A stretch of DNA of 64,000 bases from Phyllobacterium sp. OV277 (GTDB taxonomy: Bacteria; Pseudomonadota; Alphaproteobacteria; Rhizobiales; Rhizobiaceae). Each line of letters starts with the position of its first letter. Position 1 is the stretch's first letter. Of this stretch, positions 50,821 through 59,004 are shown piece by piece. The notes under the pieces are model-generated. The model was not told the origin of the DNA and did no database searches. It was given only the letters and a program-made list of their open reading frames with translations. Position numbers and translations under genes: made by a program. Location of the stretch: assembly GCF_900104355.1 (NCBI RefSeq), contig NZ_FNIY01000008.1:62001-126000 (forward strand), in the 5' to 3' direction.

Positions 50821-51738
50821 ATGATCATGCACAGACGCTTATTCGTCCGATGTGCAATCGCGCTGGCGACGGCTGGATGCGTGGGATGGGGTATCTGGCT
50901 TATGTCCGATGCGACAGAAGCCAATGAAGTGGAGATTGCGGCGAAGCCAGGAATTATTGCTGCGGCGCGCGGCGTCGTTGACGTTGAGGGCGGTCTTTTG
51001 CGACTATCGGCCCAGCGTGACGGTATGATCCAGGAGGTGCTTGTCGCCGAGGGTCAGAAGGTCAAGCAGGGCGATATTCTTGCTGTGATCGATAGCCGCC
51101 ACGAAGTTATAGCGCTCCATACAGCAGAAGCGGAAGTACGTCAGGCGCAAGGCCAGCTGAGCCTGTTGAAGACGAAGTTACAGGCGCAGACACGTCAAGT
51201 TGACAGGCTCCGGCGAGCGGCCGCCGGAAAGGCCGTTTCCACGCAAACACTGGATGAGGCTGAAGCGCTGCTGGCAACCACCAAAGGTGAAATAGCAATT
51301 GCTGAAGCGGCCTTGGCGGCTGCAGAAAGCCGAATGGAAAACAGCCGTCTTGAAATCGACATGCGAACGGTTCGGGCTCCCATTGACGCACGCATTGTGC
51401 ATCGCTCGACCAAGATTGGCGAGGTTGTGTCCGCTCAGAATCTGACCGAGCTTTTTATGCTTCTGCCGGAAACACCACGCATCGTCCGTGCCGAAATCCA
51501 GGAGCAATTTGTCAAGTTGATCAAACCGGGCATGGACGTCGATGTCGTTGCGGAAAGCGGTGATGGCGTTCTGGTCAAGGGACGGGTTATCCGCATTGGC
51601 CACGTTCTTGCGCAAGTCAAATCTCGAGACACACCTGGCGAACGTGTGGATGTGCGCACGGCCGATTGCATCATCAGCATTCCGCCCAAGGTACATATGC
51701 TGATCGGACAACGGGTCGTTGTGCGCTTTAAGCCGTGA
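50821..51738 (+). CDS. HlyD-family membrane fusion protein (DevB-like)
   Basis: The adaptor is 305 residues from ATG 50821 (AAGGA about 10 nt upstream; GTG 50815 is closer). N-terminal membrane anchor (IALATAGCVGWGIWL), biotinyl-lipoyl halves (IQEVLVAEGQKVKQGDILAVID and VRAPIDARIVHRSTKIGEVV) flanking a coiled-coil hairpin (~100-180), then a beta-barrel domain. It bridges the inner-membrane transporter and the NodT channel. It completes a four-gene tripartite exporter beside a siderophore importer. Confidence 0.9.
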   Translation: MIMHRRLFVRCAIALATAGCVGWGIWLMSDATEANEVEIAAKPGIIAAARGVVDVEGGLLRLSAQRDGMIQEVLVAEGQKVKQGDILAVIDSRHEVIALHTAEAEVRQAQGQLSLLKTKLQAQTRQVDRLRRAAAGKAVSTQTLDEAEALLATTKGEIAIAEAALAAAESRMENSRLEIDMRTVRAPIDARIVHRSTKIGEVVSAQNLTELFMLLPETPRIVRAEIQEQFVKLIKPGMDVDVVAESGDGVLVKGRVIRIGHVLAQVKSRDTPGERVDVRTADCIISIPPKVHMLIGQRVVVRFKP

Positions 51739-51783
51739 TAATGCTGCAATAGCCAGCCTCGCCAGATATTCATTGCGGTTTCA

Positions 51784-51824
51784 AGCCGGACATGGGCGCT
51801 TCTCGTCGTTCGTCGTGTCCGGCT
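51784..51824 (+). terminator. Stem-loop after exporter operon
   Basis: AGCCGGACA (51784-51792) pairs perfectly with TGTCCGGCT (51816-51824) around a 23-nt loop, 46 nt after the DevB-like stop. There is no T-run, so it may terminate in a Rho-dependent way or stabilise the transcript end. Confidence 0.4.
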
Positions 51825-51993
51825 AAGCCTATGGTCGATGTAATGATACTGAGCCAGAGCCAGCACAAGTCGCAGTAGAGCGTCCTACCCCACCACCACC
51901 CGAATTGATTAGACCTGTGGGTGGAAGTCCTCATGCGGTGATGCACGGGCAACCGGTGTTCAGTGCCAAGTTGGCGCGTCGTAATATATCATG

Positions 51994-52008
51994 GTGTCAA
52001 TATGACAC
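51994..52008. promoter_or_regulatory. 15-bp perfect palindrome GTGTCAATATGACAC
   Basis: GTGTCA-ATA-TGACAC is fully symmetric and lies 325 bp upstream of oxdC and about 255 bp after the exporter operon. Palindromes of this size and symmetry are typical repressor sites. No regulator gene is adjacent, so its owner is unknown. Confidence 0.45.
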
Positions 52009-52333
52009 TGCTTAAAGTGGGAGCATATGGCGTCTATATCGAGATGAGGGGCGACCAGTCCTATCCAATTTTTGGTGCGGCGGAATACCGTTTTGGAACA
52101 GTCAAAACCTTACGTCAGAACCCGCCTGTCCACCCTTGTATAACCCAACTAATACCTACGTATGGTGTCTGTTGCCCTGTCCTCATGCTACGAAATAGCA
52201 GCCGCATTCATATGCGCACAGTTGTGGTGTCACCATCATCACTCAAGCTGGAAACGATCCCAAAGTTGCGGGACTTAGCTGATCCGGCACTTCGGAACTT
52301 GACCATTTGATAACATAACCGGAGGACCAATCC

Positions 52334-53572
52334 ATGGAACCGATTAGACGTCGTGGGTTTATTTCATTGATGGGCTATTTTGGGCTTGCATCCGTAGCTC
52401 AGGCGGCGAGTTTTGGTAATCCTGACCGCCCGCCCGAAGGCAAAATAAACGCCCGCAGCCTTTCAAGCACGAACGATCCTGGGCCGGCAAGCCCGGACCT
52501 TGCCTCACAATTTCCCAGCTCTCAAAATCCGCCAGCGACCGATATCAATGGCATGCCCCAGTTCTGGTCGTCATTCAATATCATGCACAAGCGCTATCAG
52601 GATGGTGGTTGGGCGCGGCAGATTACTCAGGAAGATTTTGCGATTTCAGAAACAATATCCAGCGTGAACATGCGGTTGAGTGCTGGCGGCATCCGGGAAA
52701 TGCACTGGCATCAACAGGCGGAATGGGCAATCATGCTCTCTGGAAAATGCCGCATTACCACGCTTGATGAGCAAGGACGATCATCTGTTGAAGACGTAGA
52801 AGAAGGTGACCTTTGGTATTTCCCTCCGGGCTTGCCTCATTCCCTGCAGGGCCTCGGACCTGATGGCGCAGAATTTCTTCTTATCTTCGACAATGGTCTG
52901 TCATCTGAATTCAACACTTTGCTTGTGACGGATTGGATTGCACATACACCGCCTGAGGTTCTGGCCCAGAATTTCGGGGTTCCTGCGGATGCTTTCAAAA
53001 ATATCCCTCTCGACAATTTGTGGATTTTCCAGGGGGATATTCCTCCCAGTCTGGAGGAGGACAAAAAATCGGCGCGCGTAACATCGGGCACAGAAAAGGT
53101 TACATATAAACTATCGAAATCACCGCCTATTCCATCTGGCCGTTCTGGAGTGGCGCAGATCGCCGACAGCCGCAATTTTCCGATATCCAAGAATATTGCC
53201 GCTGCTCTCGAGACCATTCATCCCGGTGCCTTGCGCGAAATGCACTGGCACCCGAATGCCGATGAATGGGCGCTTGTCATCAAGGGCAAAGCACGGGTCA
53301 CGGTCTTTGATACGGGGCCGAAGGCGACCACAAACGACTTTAATCCTGGTGATATCTGGTACATCAAAAAGAGCCTTGGTCATTATATTGTCAACACGGG
53401 AGACGACGATCTGGTGGTGCTCACGATCTTCAAGTCAGATCGCTTTGCCGAAGTCACCCTTACCAGTTGGCTGACACACGTTCCTTCTGAAATGGTGCAG
53501 CAGACATTGAAACTGGATGCAGATGTGATTGCTCGCTTTCCGGCCGATCGTCCGGAGTTCTTGCCCAAATAA
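52334..53572 (+). CDS. oxdC: Oxalate decarboxylase, bicupin
   Basis: The enzyme is 412 residues, 8 nt after GGAGG. The N-terminus RRRGFISLMGYFGLASVAQA looks like a twin-arginine (Tat) signal, so export of the folded metalloenzyme is likely. Two cupin domains each keep the Mn2+ ligands: EMHWHQQAEW with His at ~124 and ~126, and EMHWHPNADEW with His at ~304 and ~306, plus distal His in GLPHS and LGHYI. In the lid loop, SSEFNT aligns with the SENST loop of Bacillus OxdC and keeps its catalytic Glu, which favours decarboxylase over oxidase. Product: formate and CO2. Confidence 0.92.
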   Translation: MEPIRRRGFISLMGYFGLASVAQAASFGNPDRPPEGKINARSLSSTNDPGPASPDLASQFPSSQNPPATDINGMPQFWSSFNIMHKRYQDGGWARQITQEDFAISETISSVNMRLSAGGIREMHWHQQAEWAIMLSGKCRITTLDEQGRSSVEDVEEGDLWYFPPGLPHSLQGLGPDGAEFLLIFDNGLSSEFNTLLVTDWIAHTPPEVLAQNFGVPADAFKNIPLDNLWIFQGDIPPSLEEDKKSARVTSGTEKVTYKLSKSPPIPSGRSGVAQIADSRNFPISKNIAAALETIHPGALREMHWHPNADEWALVIKGKARVTVFDTGPKATTNDFNPGDIWYIKKSLGHYIVNTGDDDLVVLTIFKSDRFAEVTLTSWLTHVPSEMVQQTLKLDADVIARFPADRPEFLPK

Positions 53573-53584
53573 GAGGCCAGCTGG

Positions 53585-53613
53585 TTTCTCCCGCCTAATC
53601 AAGGCGGGAGAAA
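53585..53613 (+). terminator. Strong stem-loop after oxdC
   Basis: TTTCTCCCGCC and GGCGGGAGAAA pair perfectly over 11 bp with a 7-nt loop, 12 nt after the oxdC stop. The T and A ends make it work in either direction as an intrinsic-type terminator. Confidence 0.6.
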
Positions 53614-53855
53614 TCATGACGCATAATCAGCATTGCTGTGGTGCAACGGACCTGGATAATAATCAAACCGTCAAATAATTACGATAAAACCACCTCATCG
53701 GGGCCAAAAATAGCTGGCACTCTTCGCGCGCCTACAGCGCCTATCCTGCCAAGTGGTTTGCCGCATGCGTTGTGGCTCAGTAACTACGCGCATTATTGTA
53801 TTTGACACCGTTCGGACGGCTTCACCGCCTCATTTGACTGCCGCTCCACTACATT

Positions 53856-53870
53856 TGGCTCTTTGCTTGC
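53856..53870 (+). promoter_or_regulatory. Sigma-54 promoter for organosulfur operon
   Basis: TGGCTC-TTTGC-TTGC places GG at -24 and GC at -12 with exact sigma-54 spacing. It is 115 bp upstream of the FMN-reductase start. Pseudomonas sfn genes are known to need sigma-54 and the activator SfnR, so the match is functionally coherent. No SfnR-like gene is in the window. Confidence 0.68.
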
Positions 53871-53984
53871 CGATAAACGCACCAGCAGTTTCGTTGCTGA
53901 TAGTGATTTTGGAATGAGTTTCTTTTACGGAAGACGGCTGATCCTCTTAGTCTTGATGGCTAGCGATTGAGAGGAAATTGTCGA

Positions 53985-54569
53985 GTGGGAAGCATAAAAG
54001 TTCTTGGTTTGTCGGGTAATGTCAAACAGCCATCGCGTACCGCGTCAGTTGTCCGCTCAATTGTTGATGCAGTCGAACAGCACTTCTCAGTGGCAGGACG
54101 TGTCATTGAACTGGTGGATGCTGCGCCGATCCTGTTTCGTGCGTTGCGAGCCGATCAGCTGGATGAAGCGGGCAAGGCAATCATCGATGCGGTGGAAACG
54201 GCCGATATTCTCGTTGTGGGCTCCCCAGTCTACAGAGCATCCTACACGGGTGCCCTGAAGCATCTGCTTGATCTTGTCGACTTTCGCGCATTGACTGGAA
54301 AAAGGGTCATACTAGCAGCTACCGGTGGCACGCCTCTGCACGGCCTGATGACCGAGCATCAGCTGCGACCACTCTTTGGGTTCTTCAACGCCCTGACTAT
54401 TCCAACGGCAATTTACGCGACCGAGAGTGATTTTACCGGACATGCGCTGACAGGCGTGGCTGTGACCGATCGCATTGATCGCGCCGTGGCCGAACTCATC
54501 CAACTCTTCCCGAATGCGGACGCGGGGGCGCGCAGTCTTCAAACGAGCCCGCACGCCGAAACCGTATAG
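53985..54569 (+). CDS. msuE: NADPH-dependent FMN reductase, MsuE-like
   Basis: The protein is 194 residues from GTG 53985 (GAGAGGAAA upstream; the frame opens earlier at a TTG). Flavodoxin-like fold with the FMN phosphate loop near the start (LGLSGNVKQPSRT) and ILVVGSPVYRASYTGALKHLLD. It supplies FMNH2 to the monooxygenase SfnG encoded 27 nt downstream, the same pairing as in sulfonate/sulfone pathways. Confidence 0.88.
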   Translation: MGSIKVLGLSGNVKQPSRTASVVRSIVDAVEQHFSVAGRVIELVDAAPILFRALRADQLDEAGKAIIDAVETADILVVGSPVYRASYTGALKHLLDLVDFRALTGKRVILAATGGTPLHGLMTEHQLRPLFGFFNALTIPTAIYATESDFTGHALTGVAVTDRIDRAVAELIQLFPNADAGARSLQTSPHAETV

Positions 54570-54596
54570 GCACAATTACATTGGAGCTATGAATCT

Positions 54597-55700
54597 ATGT
54601 CATTGAAAACAACAGAATCTGTCAAATTTGCCTATTGGGTGCCCAACGTTTCGGGCGGCCTTGTAATCAGCAATATCGAGCAACGAACGGGCTGGGATAT
54701 CGACTATAATCGCAAACTTGCACAGATCGCCGAAGCAAATGGTTTTGACTATGCATTGAGCCAAATCCGTTTCACGGCGGGTTATGGCGCGGATAATCAA
54801 CACGAATCCGTATCGTTCAGCCATGCGCTTCTCGCTGCAACGACGAAACTGAAAGTGATCGCTGCACTGTTGCCCGGACCATGGAATCCTGCGTTGGCGG
54901 CTAAGCAGATCGCCACCATCAGTCATCTGACCAATGGGCGTGTTGCGGTGAACGTCGTCAGCGGTTGGTTTCGCGGTGAGTTTGCCGCTATCGGTGAACA
55001 TTGGCTAGATCATGATGAACGCTATCGCCGATCCGAAGAATTCATTCGGGCACTACGCGGTATCTGGACCGAAGACAATTTTACATTCAAAGGCGATTTC
55101 TACCGGTTTAACGACTACACGATGAAACCAAAGCCGGTTGATCCGCAGCCTGAAATCTTTCAGGGCGGTTCATCCCGCGCCGCGCGCGATATGGCAGCGA
55201 GGGTTTCCGACTGGTACTTCACCAACGGCAACACGCTGGAGGAGATCCGGAAACAGGTGGATGATATCCGCGCGAAAGCAGCTGCCAATGGCCGTTCCGT
55301 CAAGATTGGCGTGAATGCTTTTGCCATTGCGCGCGAGACGGAAGATGAGGCGCGCGCCGTGCTTGATGAGATCATCGCCAAGGCCAATCCAGAAGCTGTG
55401 CAGGGCTTTGCCGATCAGGTGAAAAATGCAGGCAAAGCTTCCCCGGAAGGCGAAGGCAACTGGGCTAAATCGTCATTGGAGGATCTTGTTCAATATAATG
55501 ATGGGTTCCGCAGCAATCTTATCGGAACACCGGTGCAGATTGCCGAGCGCATCGTCGCGTTGAAGGAAGCCGGTGCGGATCTCATCTTGCTTGGCTTCCT
55601 GCATTTTCAGGAGGAAGTGGAGTTCTTTGGCAAGCACGTCATTCCACTGGTGCGTGAACTGGAAGAAGAAAAACTGGCTACAGCTGTAGCAGCCGAGTAG
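54597..55700 (+). CDS. sfnG: FMNH2-dependent dimethylsulfone monooxygenase
   Basis: The 367-residue enzyme of the bacterial luciferase-like (LLM) family closely follows SfnG. Marks include FAYWVPNVSGGLVISNIEQRT at the start, FDYALSQIRFTAGYG, NVVSGWFRGEFAAIGEHWLDHDERY and the flavin-site KPKPVDPQPEIFQGGSS. It oxidises dimethylsulfone to methanesulfinate, which feeds sulfur assimilation. It is second in the organosulfur operon, downstream of the FMN reductase. Confidence 0.92.
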   Translation: MSLKTTESVKFAYWVPNVSGGLVISNIEQRTGWDIDYNRKLAQIAEANGFDYALSQIRFTAGYGADNQHESVSFSHALLAATTKLKVIAALLPGPWNPALAAKQIATISHLTNGRVAVNVVSGWFRGEFAAIGEHWLDHDERYRRSEEFIRALRGIWTEDNFTFKGDFYRFNDYTMKPKPVDPQPEIFQGGSSRAARDMAARVSDWYFTNGNTLEEIRKQVDDIRAKAAANGRSVKIGVNAFAIARETEDEARAVLDEIIAKANPEAVQGFADQVKNAGKASPEGEGNWAKSSLEDLVQYNDGFRSNLIGTPVQIAERIVALKEAGADLILLGFLHFQEEVEFFGKHVIPLVRELEEEKLATAVAAE

Positions 55701-55820
55701 CAGAACCCCAACACCTGATTGGTCTCTAACGGACCTGAAACGCGGATCGGCTTGATCTGGTCTGCGAATGAGATTGCATACCTGCCGTTCTGTCGAGTGG
55801 GATATTGCCGGAGAAGCCTG

Positions 55821-56723
55821 ATGAATTCGATGAACCGCGTACTGGGAGGGCCAGCCACCACGTACTTCCCTGCCGATATCGCGGCAGAGGGCCGGGAATT
55901 GTGCGGCCTAGGTAAAGGCCTAAATGCAGCTGATAACATTGCTCTCGAGCTTGAAGGCGTGGGTCTGTCCTTTGGTGGTGTGGTCGCTCTGGAGAATATC
56001 GATCTGGTTGTGCGCCAAAGAGAAATAACAGCAATCATTGGACCCAATGGTGCCGGCAAAAGCTCACTCATTAATATTGTCAGTGGTGTTTACAAACCGG
56101 ATCGGGGCTGTGTCAGGATCGGCGCTAATCGTTTCGCCGGTGTGCCCTCGCAAAAACTGGCTCATCTGGGAATTGCCAGAACATTCCAGAACCTGGCTTT
56201 GTTCAAAGGTTTGAGCGTAATCGACAACGTTGTCTCGGGCCGGGCATATAAAGTCAGGTCGACGTTTCTTGGACAGGTGTTTGGCATTGGCCGGTCACGA
56301 AGCGAAGAGGCAGATGCGTATGGCCGTGCCACCAGCATTCTGGAATTCCTCAATCTGACCCACGTCAGCCAACGTCTCGCAGGTACTTTGCCCTATGGCT
56401 TGCAGAAGCGCGTTGAGCTGGCCCGTGCGCTTGTGGCCGAACCGGCGATCCTTTTGCTTGATGAACCGATGGCGGGGATGACGACACCTGAAAAAGCCGA
56501 GATGACGGAGTTTGTTCATGCTGCCAACCGGGAGTACGGCACGACTATTGTTCTTATCGAACACGATATCGGCGTCGTCATGGAACTTTCTGACCATATC
56601 GCTGTCCTTGATTATGGCCGGAAGATCGCTGATGGAACGCCCGAGGAAATCCGTTCTGATCAAAGGGTGATTGACGCTTATCTCGGCATTGCAGCCGAGA
56701 ACATTGATGGCGAGGGAATCTGA
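55821..56723 (+). CDS. Liv-type ABC transporter ATPase (LivG-like), organosulfur operon
   Basis: The ATPase is 300 residues from ATG 55821 (GGAG 7 nt upstream; the frame is open from 55719). Walker A GPNGAGKS, Q-loop FQNLALF, signature variant LPYGLQKR, Walker B ILLLDEP, H-loop LIEHDIG. The LPYG signature and GLSVIDNVVSG region are typical of LivG. The ~45-residue N-terminal extension before the ATPase fold is unusual. It belongs to a complete Liv transporter inside the sfn operon. Confidence 0.9.
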   Translation: MNSMNRVLGGPATTYFPADIAAEGRELCGLGKGLNAADNIALELEGVGLSFGGVVALENIDLVVRQREITAIIGPNGAGKSSLINIVSGVYKPDRGCVRIGANRFAGVPSQKLAHLGIARTFQNLALFKGLSVIDNVVSGRAYKVRSTFLGQVFGIGRSRSEEADAYGRATSILEFLNLTHVSQRLAGTLPYGLQKRVELARALVAEPAILLLDEPMAGMTTPEKAEMTEFVHAANREYGTTIVLIEHDIGVVMELSDHIAVLDYGRKIADGTPEEIRSDQRVIDAYLGIAAENIDGEGI

Positions 56724-57619
56724 TGTCCGGGTTCGACTGGCAATTCTTTCTTGAAGTTCTGATCGGAGGTTTGCTTTCAGGCGTCATGTACTCGCTTGTC
56801 GCGATTGGCTTTGTGCTGATCTACAAGACGTCGGGCGTCTTGAATTTTGCGCAGGGCGCGATGTTGCTCTTTGCTGCTTTGACCTTTGTCAGTCTGGTTG
56901 AACGAGGCGTGCCATTCGCTCTGGCACTGGTCATGACTTTTGCCGTGATGGTCGCCATCGGTATTGCTATCGAGCGCGTTGTGCTCAGACCTTTAACCAA
57001 CAGGCCGCCCATGACTTTATTCATGGCAACATTGGGTCTGTCCTACATTCTCGAAGGTGCGGCACAGTTGTTATGGGGCACACAGGTCCATGGTCTTGAC
57101 CTTGGCATTGACGATGTTCCTTTTGAAGTGGGCGGCATTCTCATCAGCCAGTTCGATTTCTTTGCAGCAGCGGTTGCCGCTGTGCTGGTGCTATTCTTGT
57201 CGATTTTCTTCCGCTACACCCGTGTCGGTCTTGCATTCCGCGCGGTTGCTGACGATCAGTTTGCGGCCCTTGCCGTCGGACTGCGTTTGCCACGGATATG
57301 GGCAACCGTTTGGGCTGTTGCCGGTCTCGTCGCGCTTGTCGCTGGACTGCTGTGGGGCGCGCGGCTGGGGGTGCAGTTCTCGCTATCGCTGGTCGTTCTG
57401 AAGGCGCTCCCGGTACTCGTCCTTGGTGGGTTTGACTCCATCCCCGGAGCTATTGTCGGCGGGCTTCTCATTGGGGCAACAGAGAAGCTCGCGGAGGTCT
57501 ATATCGGCGAATATTTCGGCGGTGGTATCGAAAGCTGGTTCGCCTATGTGGTCGCTCTGGCTTTTCTTTTGATACGCCCTTCCGGAATTTTCGGGCAAAA
57601 GCTGGTGGAAAGGGTTTAA
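56723..57619 (+). CDS. Liv-type ABC permease (LivH-like)
   Basis: The 298-residue permease has about eight membrane helices. The start GLLSGVMYSLVAIGFVLIYKTSGVLNFAQGAM and the later AVADDQFAALAVGL and GGFDSIPGAIVGG are classical LivH features. The start codon overlaps the stop of the ATPase gene (TGATG), so the two are coupled. Confidence 0.92.
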   Translation: MSGFDWQFFLEVLIGGLLSGVMYSLVAIGFVLIYKTSGVLNFAQGAMLLFAALTFVSLVERGVPFALALVMTFAVMVAIGIAIERVVLRPLTNRPPMTLFMATLGLSYILEGAAQLLWGTQVHGLDLGIDDVPFEVGGILISQFDFFAAAVAAVLVLFLSIFFRYTRVGLAFRAVADDQFAALAVGLRLPRIWATVWAVAGLVALVAGLLWGARLGVQFSLSLVVLKALPVLVLGGFDSIPGAIVGGLLIGATEKLAEVYIGEYFGGGIESWFAYVVALAFLLIRPSGIFGQKLVERV

Positions 57620-57621
57620 CC

Positions 57622-59004
57622 ATGACCTTTGCCACCCTCGAAGTATCATTTCCTTTACGCATTCCGCATTGGCTTTACCCTCCTCTCGTGTTGGGCTTTG
57701 CCTATCTCGTTGTTCCCATCATCGGCACAAACTATCTGTTTGAGGCAATTCTTTTGCCCTTTCTTGCGCTCAGTCTGGCTGGAGTAGGACTCAATATTCT
57801 GACCGGATATGCCGGGCAGGTGTCGCTTGGCAGTGCAGCTTTTCTGGCTGTGGGTGCCTTTGCGGCGTATAATTTCAATCTTCGCGTCGAGGGCTTGCCG
57901 CTGATTGGCAGCATCCTTCTTTCCGGCTTTGTGGCCGCAGGCATCGGCATTGTCTTCGGCTTGCCGAGCCTTCGTCTCAAGGGTTTCTATCTGGCGGTTT
58001 CGACATTGGCTGCACAGTTTTTCGTTCAATGGGCGCTGACCAAATTCGGTTGGTTCTCTAACAATTCCGGTTCGGGGGTCATTGATGCGCCGCAGCTTTC
58101 CGTAGCAGGTGTGGCATTCACCGGTGCAGTTGGTCGCTATCTTTTTTCTCTGACAGTTGTGACGCTTCTGACGTTCTTTGCTTACAGGCTGGTCTCATCG
58201 CAGACAGGGCGAAATTTCATCGCGGTGCGCGATAATGAAACGGCTGCACGGATTATCGGCGTACCAGTGCTGAAAACGAAACTCGTGGCCTTTGCGATTT
58301 CGTCGTTCATTATTGGCATTGCAGGGGTGCTCTGGGCTTTCACGTATTTGAGAACGGTGGAGCCGGCGGGTTTCAATCTTGATCGATCATTCCAGATTCT
58401 CTTCATCATTATCATTGGTGGGCTCGCATCCATTCGTGGTGCATTTTTCGGGGCGGCCCTGCTCGTTGTCTCACCGCTGATCCTGTCTCGGCTCGGCTCC
58501 TTTCTGTTTGGAGACCTGTTCAATTCCGGTGTGCTGGAAATGAGCCAGCGTATTGTTCTGGGCGTTCTGATCATCCTGTTTCTCATTCTGGAGCCGGACG
58601 GTTTAGTAGCGCTCTGGGACAGAATTCGAAAACGAACGATCGCCCGCTTGAACAAGCGCTGGTGTATCCGGGAAGCCATTTGGCCCTGCAATGAAACCTT
58701 CGCCTGCAATCAATATTCGACCGGAATCTCACCGGTCAACAAGAGGAGTGTATCCAGAAATGCGCATATTCAACAAACTGAAACTAGCCGTGGTCGCGGC
58801 GACCCTTGTCCTGTCAGTCGCTGTTCCTGCAGCCCATGCGGACGAGCAGTATTTTCCACTGCAAAGTTACCGTGTTGGACCTTACGCCGCTGGCGGGACC
58901 GGCTTCTTCGGTGGTTTCATCGACTATCTCAATTTGATCAATACACGCGATGGCGGCGTCAATGGTGTCAAGCTTACGTGGTCAGAAGGCGAGACACAGT
59001 ATGA
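57622..59004 (+). CDS. Liv-type ABC permease (LivM-like) with abnormal C-terminus
   Basis: The first ~345 residues are a normal LivM permease (GVGLNILTGYAGQVSLGSAAF, FGLPSLRLKGFYLAVSTLAAQ, GGLASIRGAFFGAA, LILEPDGLVALWDR). Family members stop soon after this point. Here the frame continues about 115 codons with Cys/Arg/Trp-rich sequence (SRCSCSPCGRAVF...WTLRRWRD) and runs 245 nt into the binding-protein gene in another frame. The tail is not real family sequence; a lost stop or a one-base change near 58620-58660 is likely. The permease core should still be made. Confidence 0.82.
   Translation: MTFATLEVSFPLRIPHWLYPPLVLGFAYLVVPIIGTNYLFEAILLPFLALSLAGVGLNILTGYAGQVSLGSAAFLAVGAFAAYNFNLRVEGLPLIGSILLSGFVAAGIGIVFGLPSLRLKGFYLAVSTLAAQFFVQWALTKFGWFSNNSGSGVIDAPQLSVAGVAFTGAVGRYLFSLTVVTLLTFFAYRLVSSQTGRNFIAVRDNETAARIIGVPVLKTKLVAFAISSFIIGIAGVLWAFTYLRTVEPAGFNLDRSFQILFIIIIGGLASIRGAFFGAALLVVSPLILSRLGSFLFGDLFNSGVLEMSQRIVLGVLIILFLILEPDGLVALWDRIRKRTIARLNKRWCIREAIWPCNETFACNQYSTGISPVNKRSVSRNAHIQQTETSRGRGDPCPVSRCSCSPCGRAVFSTAKLPCWTLRRWRDRLLRWFHRLSQFDQYTRWRRQWCQAYVVRRRDTV

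Larger units (their letters stand above)
51739..52333. other. Intergenic region of about 600 bp with hairpin and operator-like palindrome
   Basis: No gene is supported. A stem with 9-bp arms (51784-51824) ends the exporter operon. A 15-bp perfect palindrome sits at 51994-52008. A 115-codon frame (51963-52310) has no ribosome site or family resemblance. The far end carries GGAGG for oxdC. Confidence 0.45.
53573..53984. other. Intergenic region of about 410 bp between oxdC and the organosulfur operon
   Basis: It contains the strong hairpin at 53585-53613 and a sigma-54 promoter at 53856-53870. No gene was seen. The remainder is unexplained and could hold enhancer-binding-protein sites. Confidence 0.5.

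Noticed and set aside
51963-52310. 115-codon frame in the oxdC upstream gap
   Set aside because: No ribosome site and Cys/Pro/Leu composition typical of chance translation. A resemblance to intron or mobile-element ends was considered, but no group II domain V or terminal repeats were found.
58650-59004. LivM tail as a genuine extra domain
   Set aside because: The residues have chance-frame composition and coincide with the coding start of the binding-protein gene in another frame.
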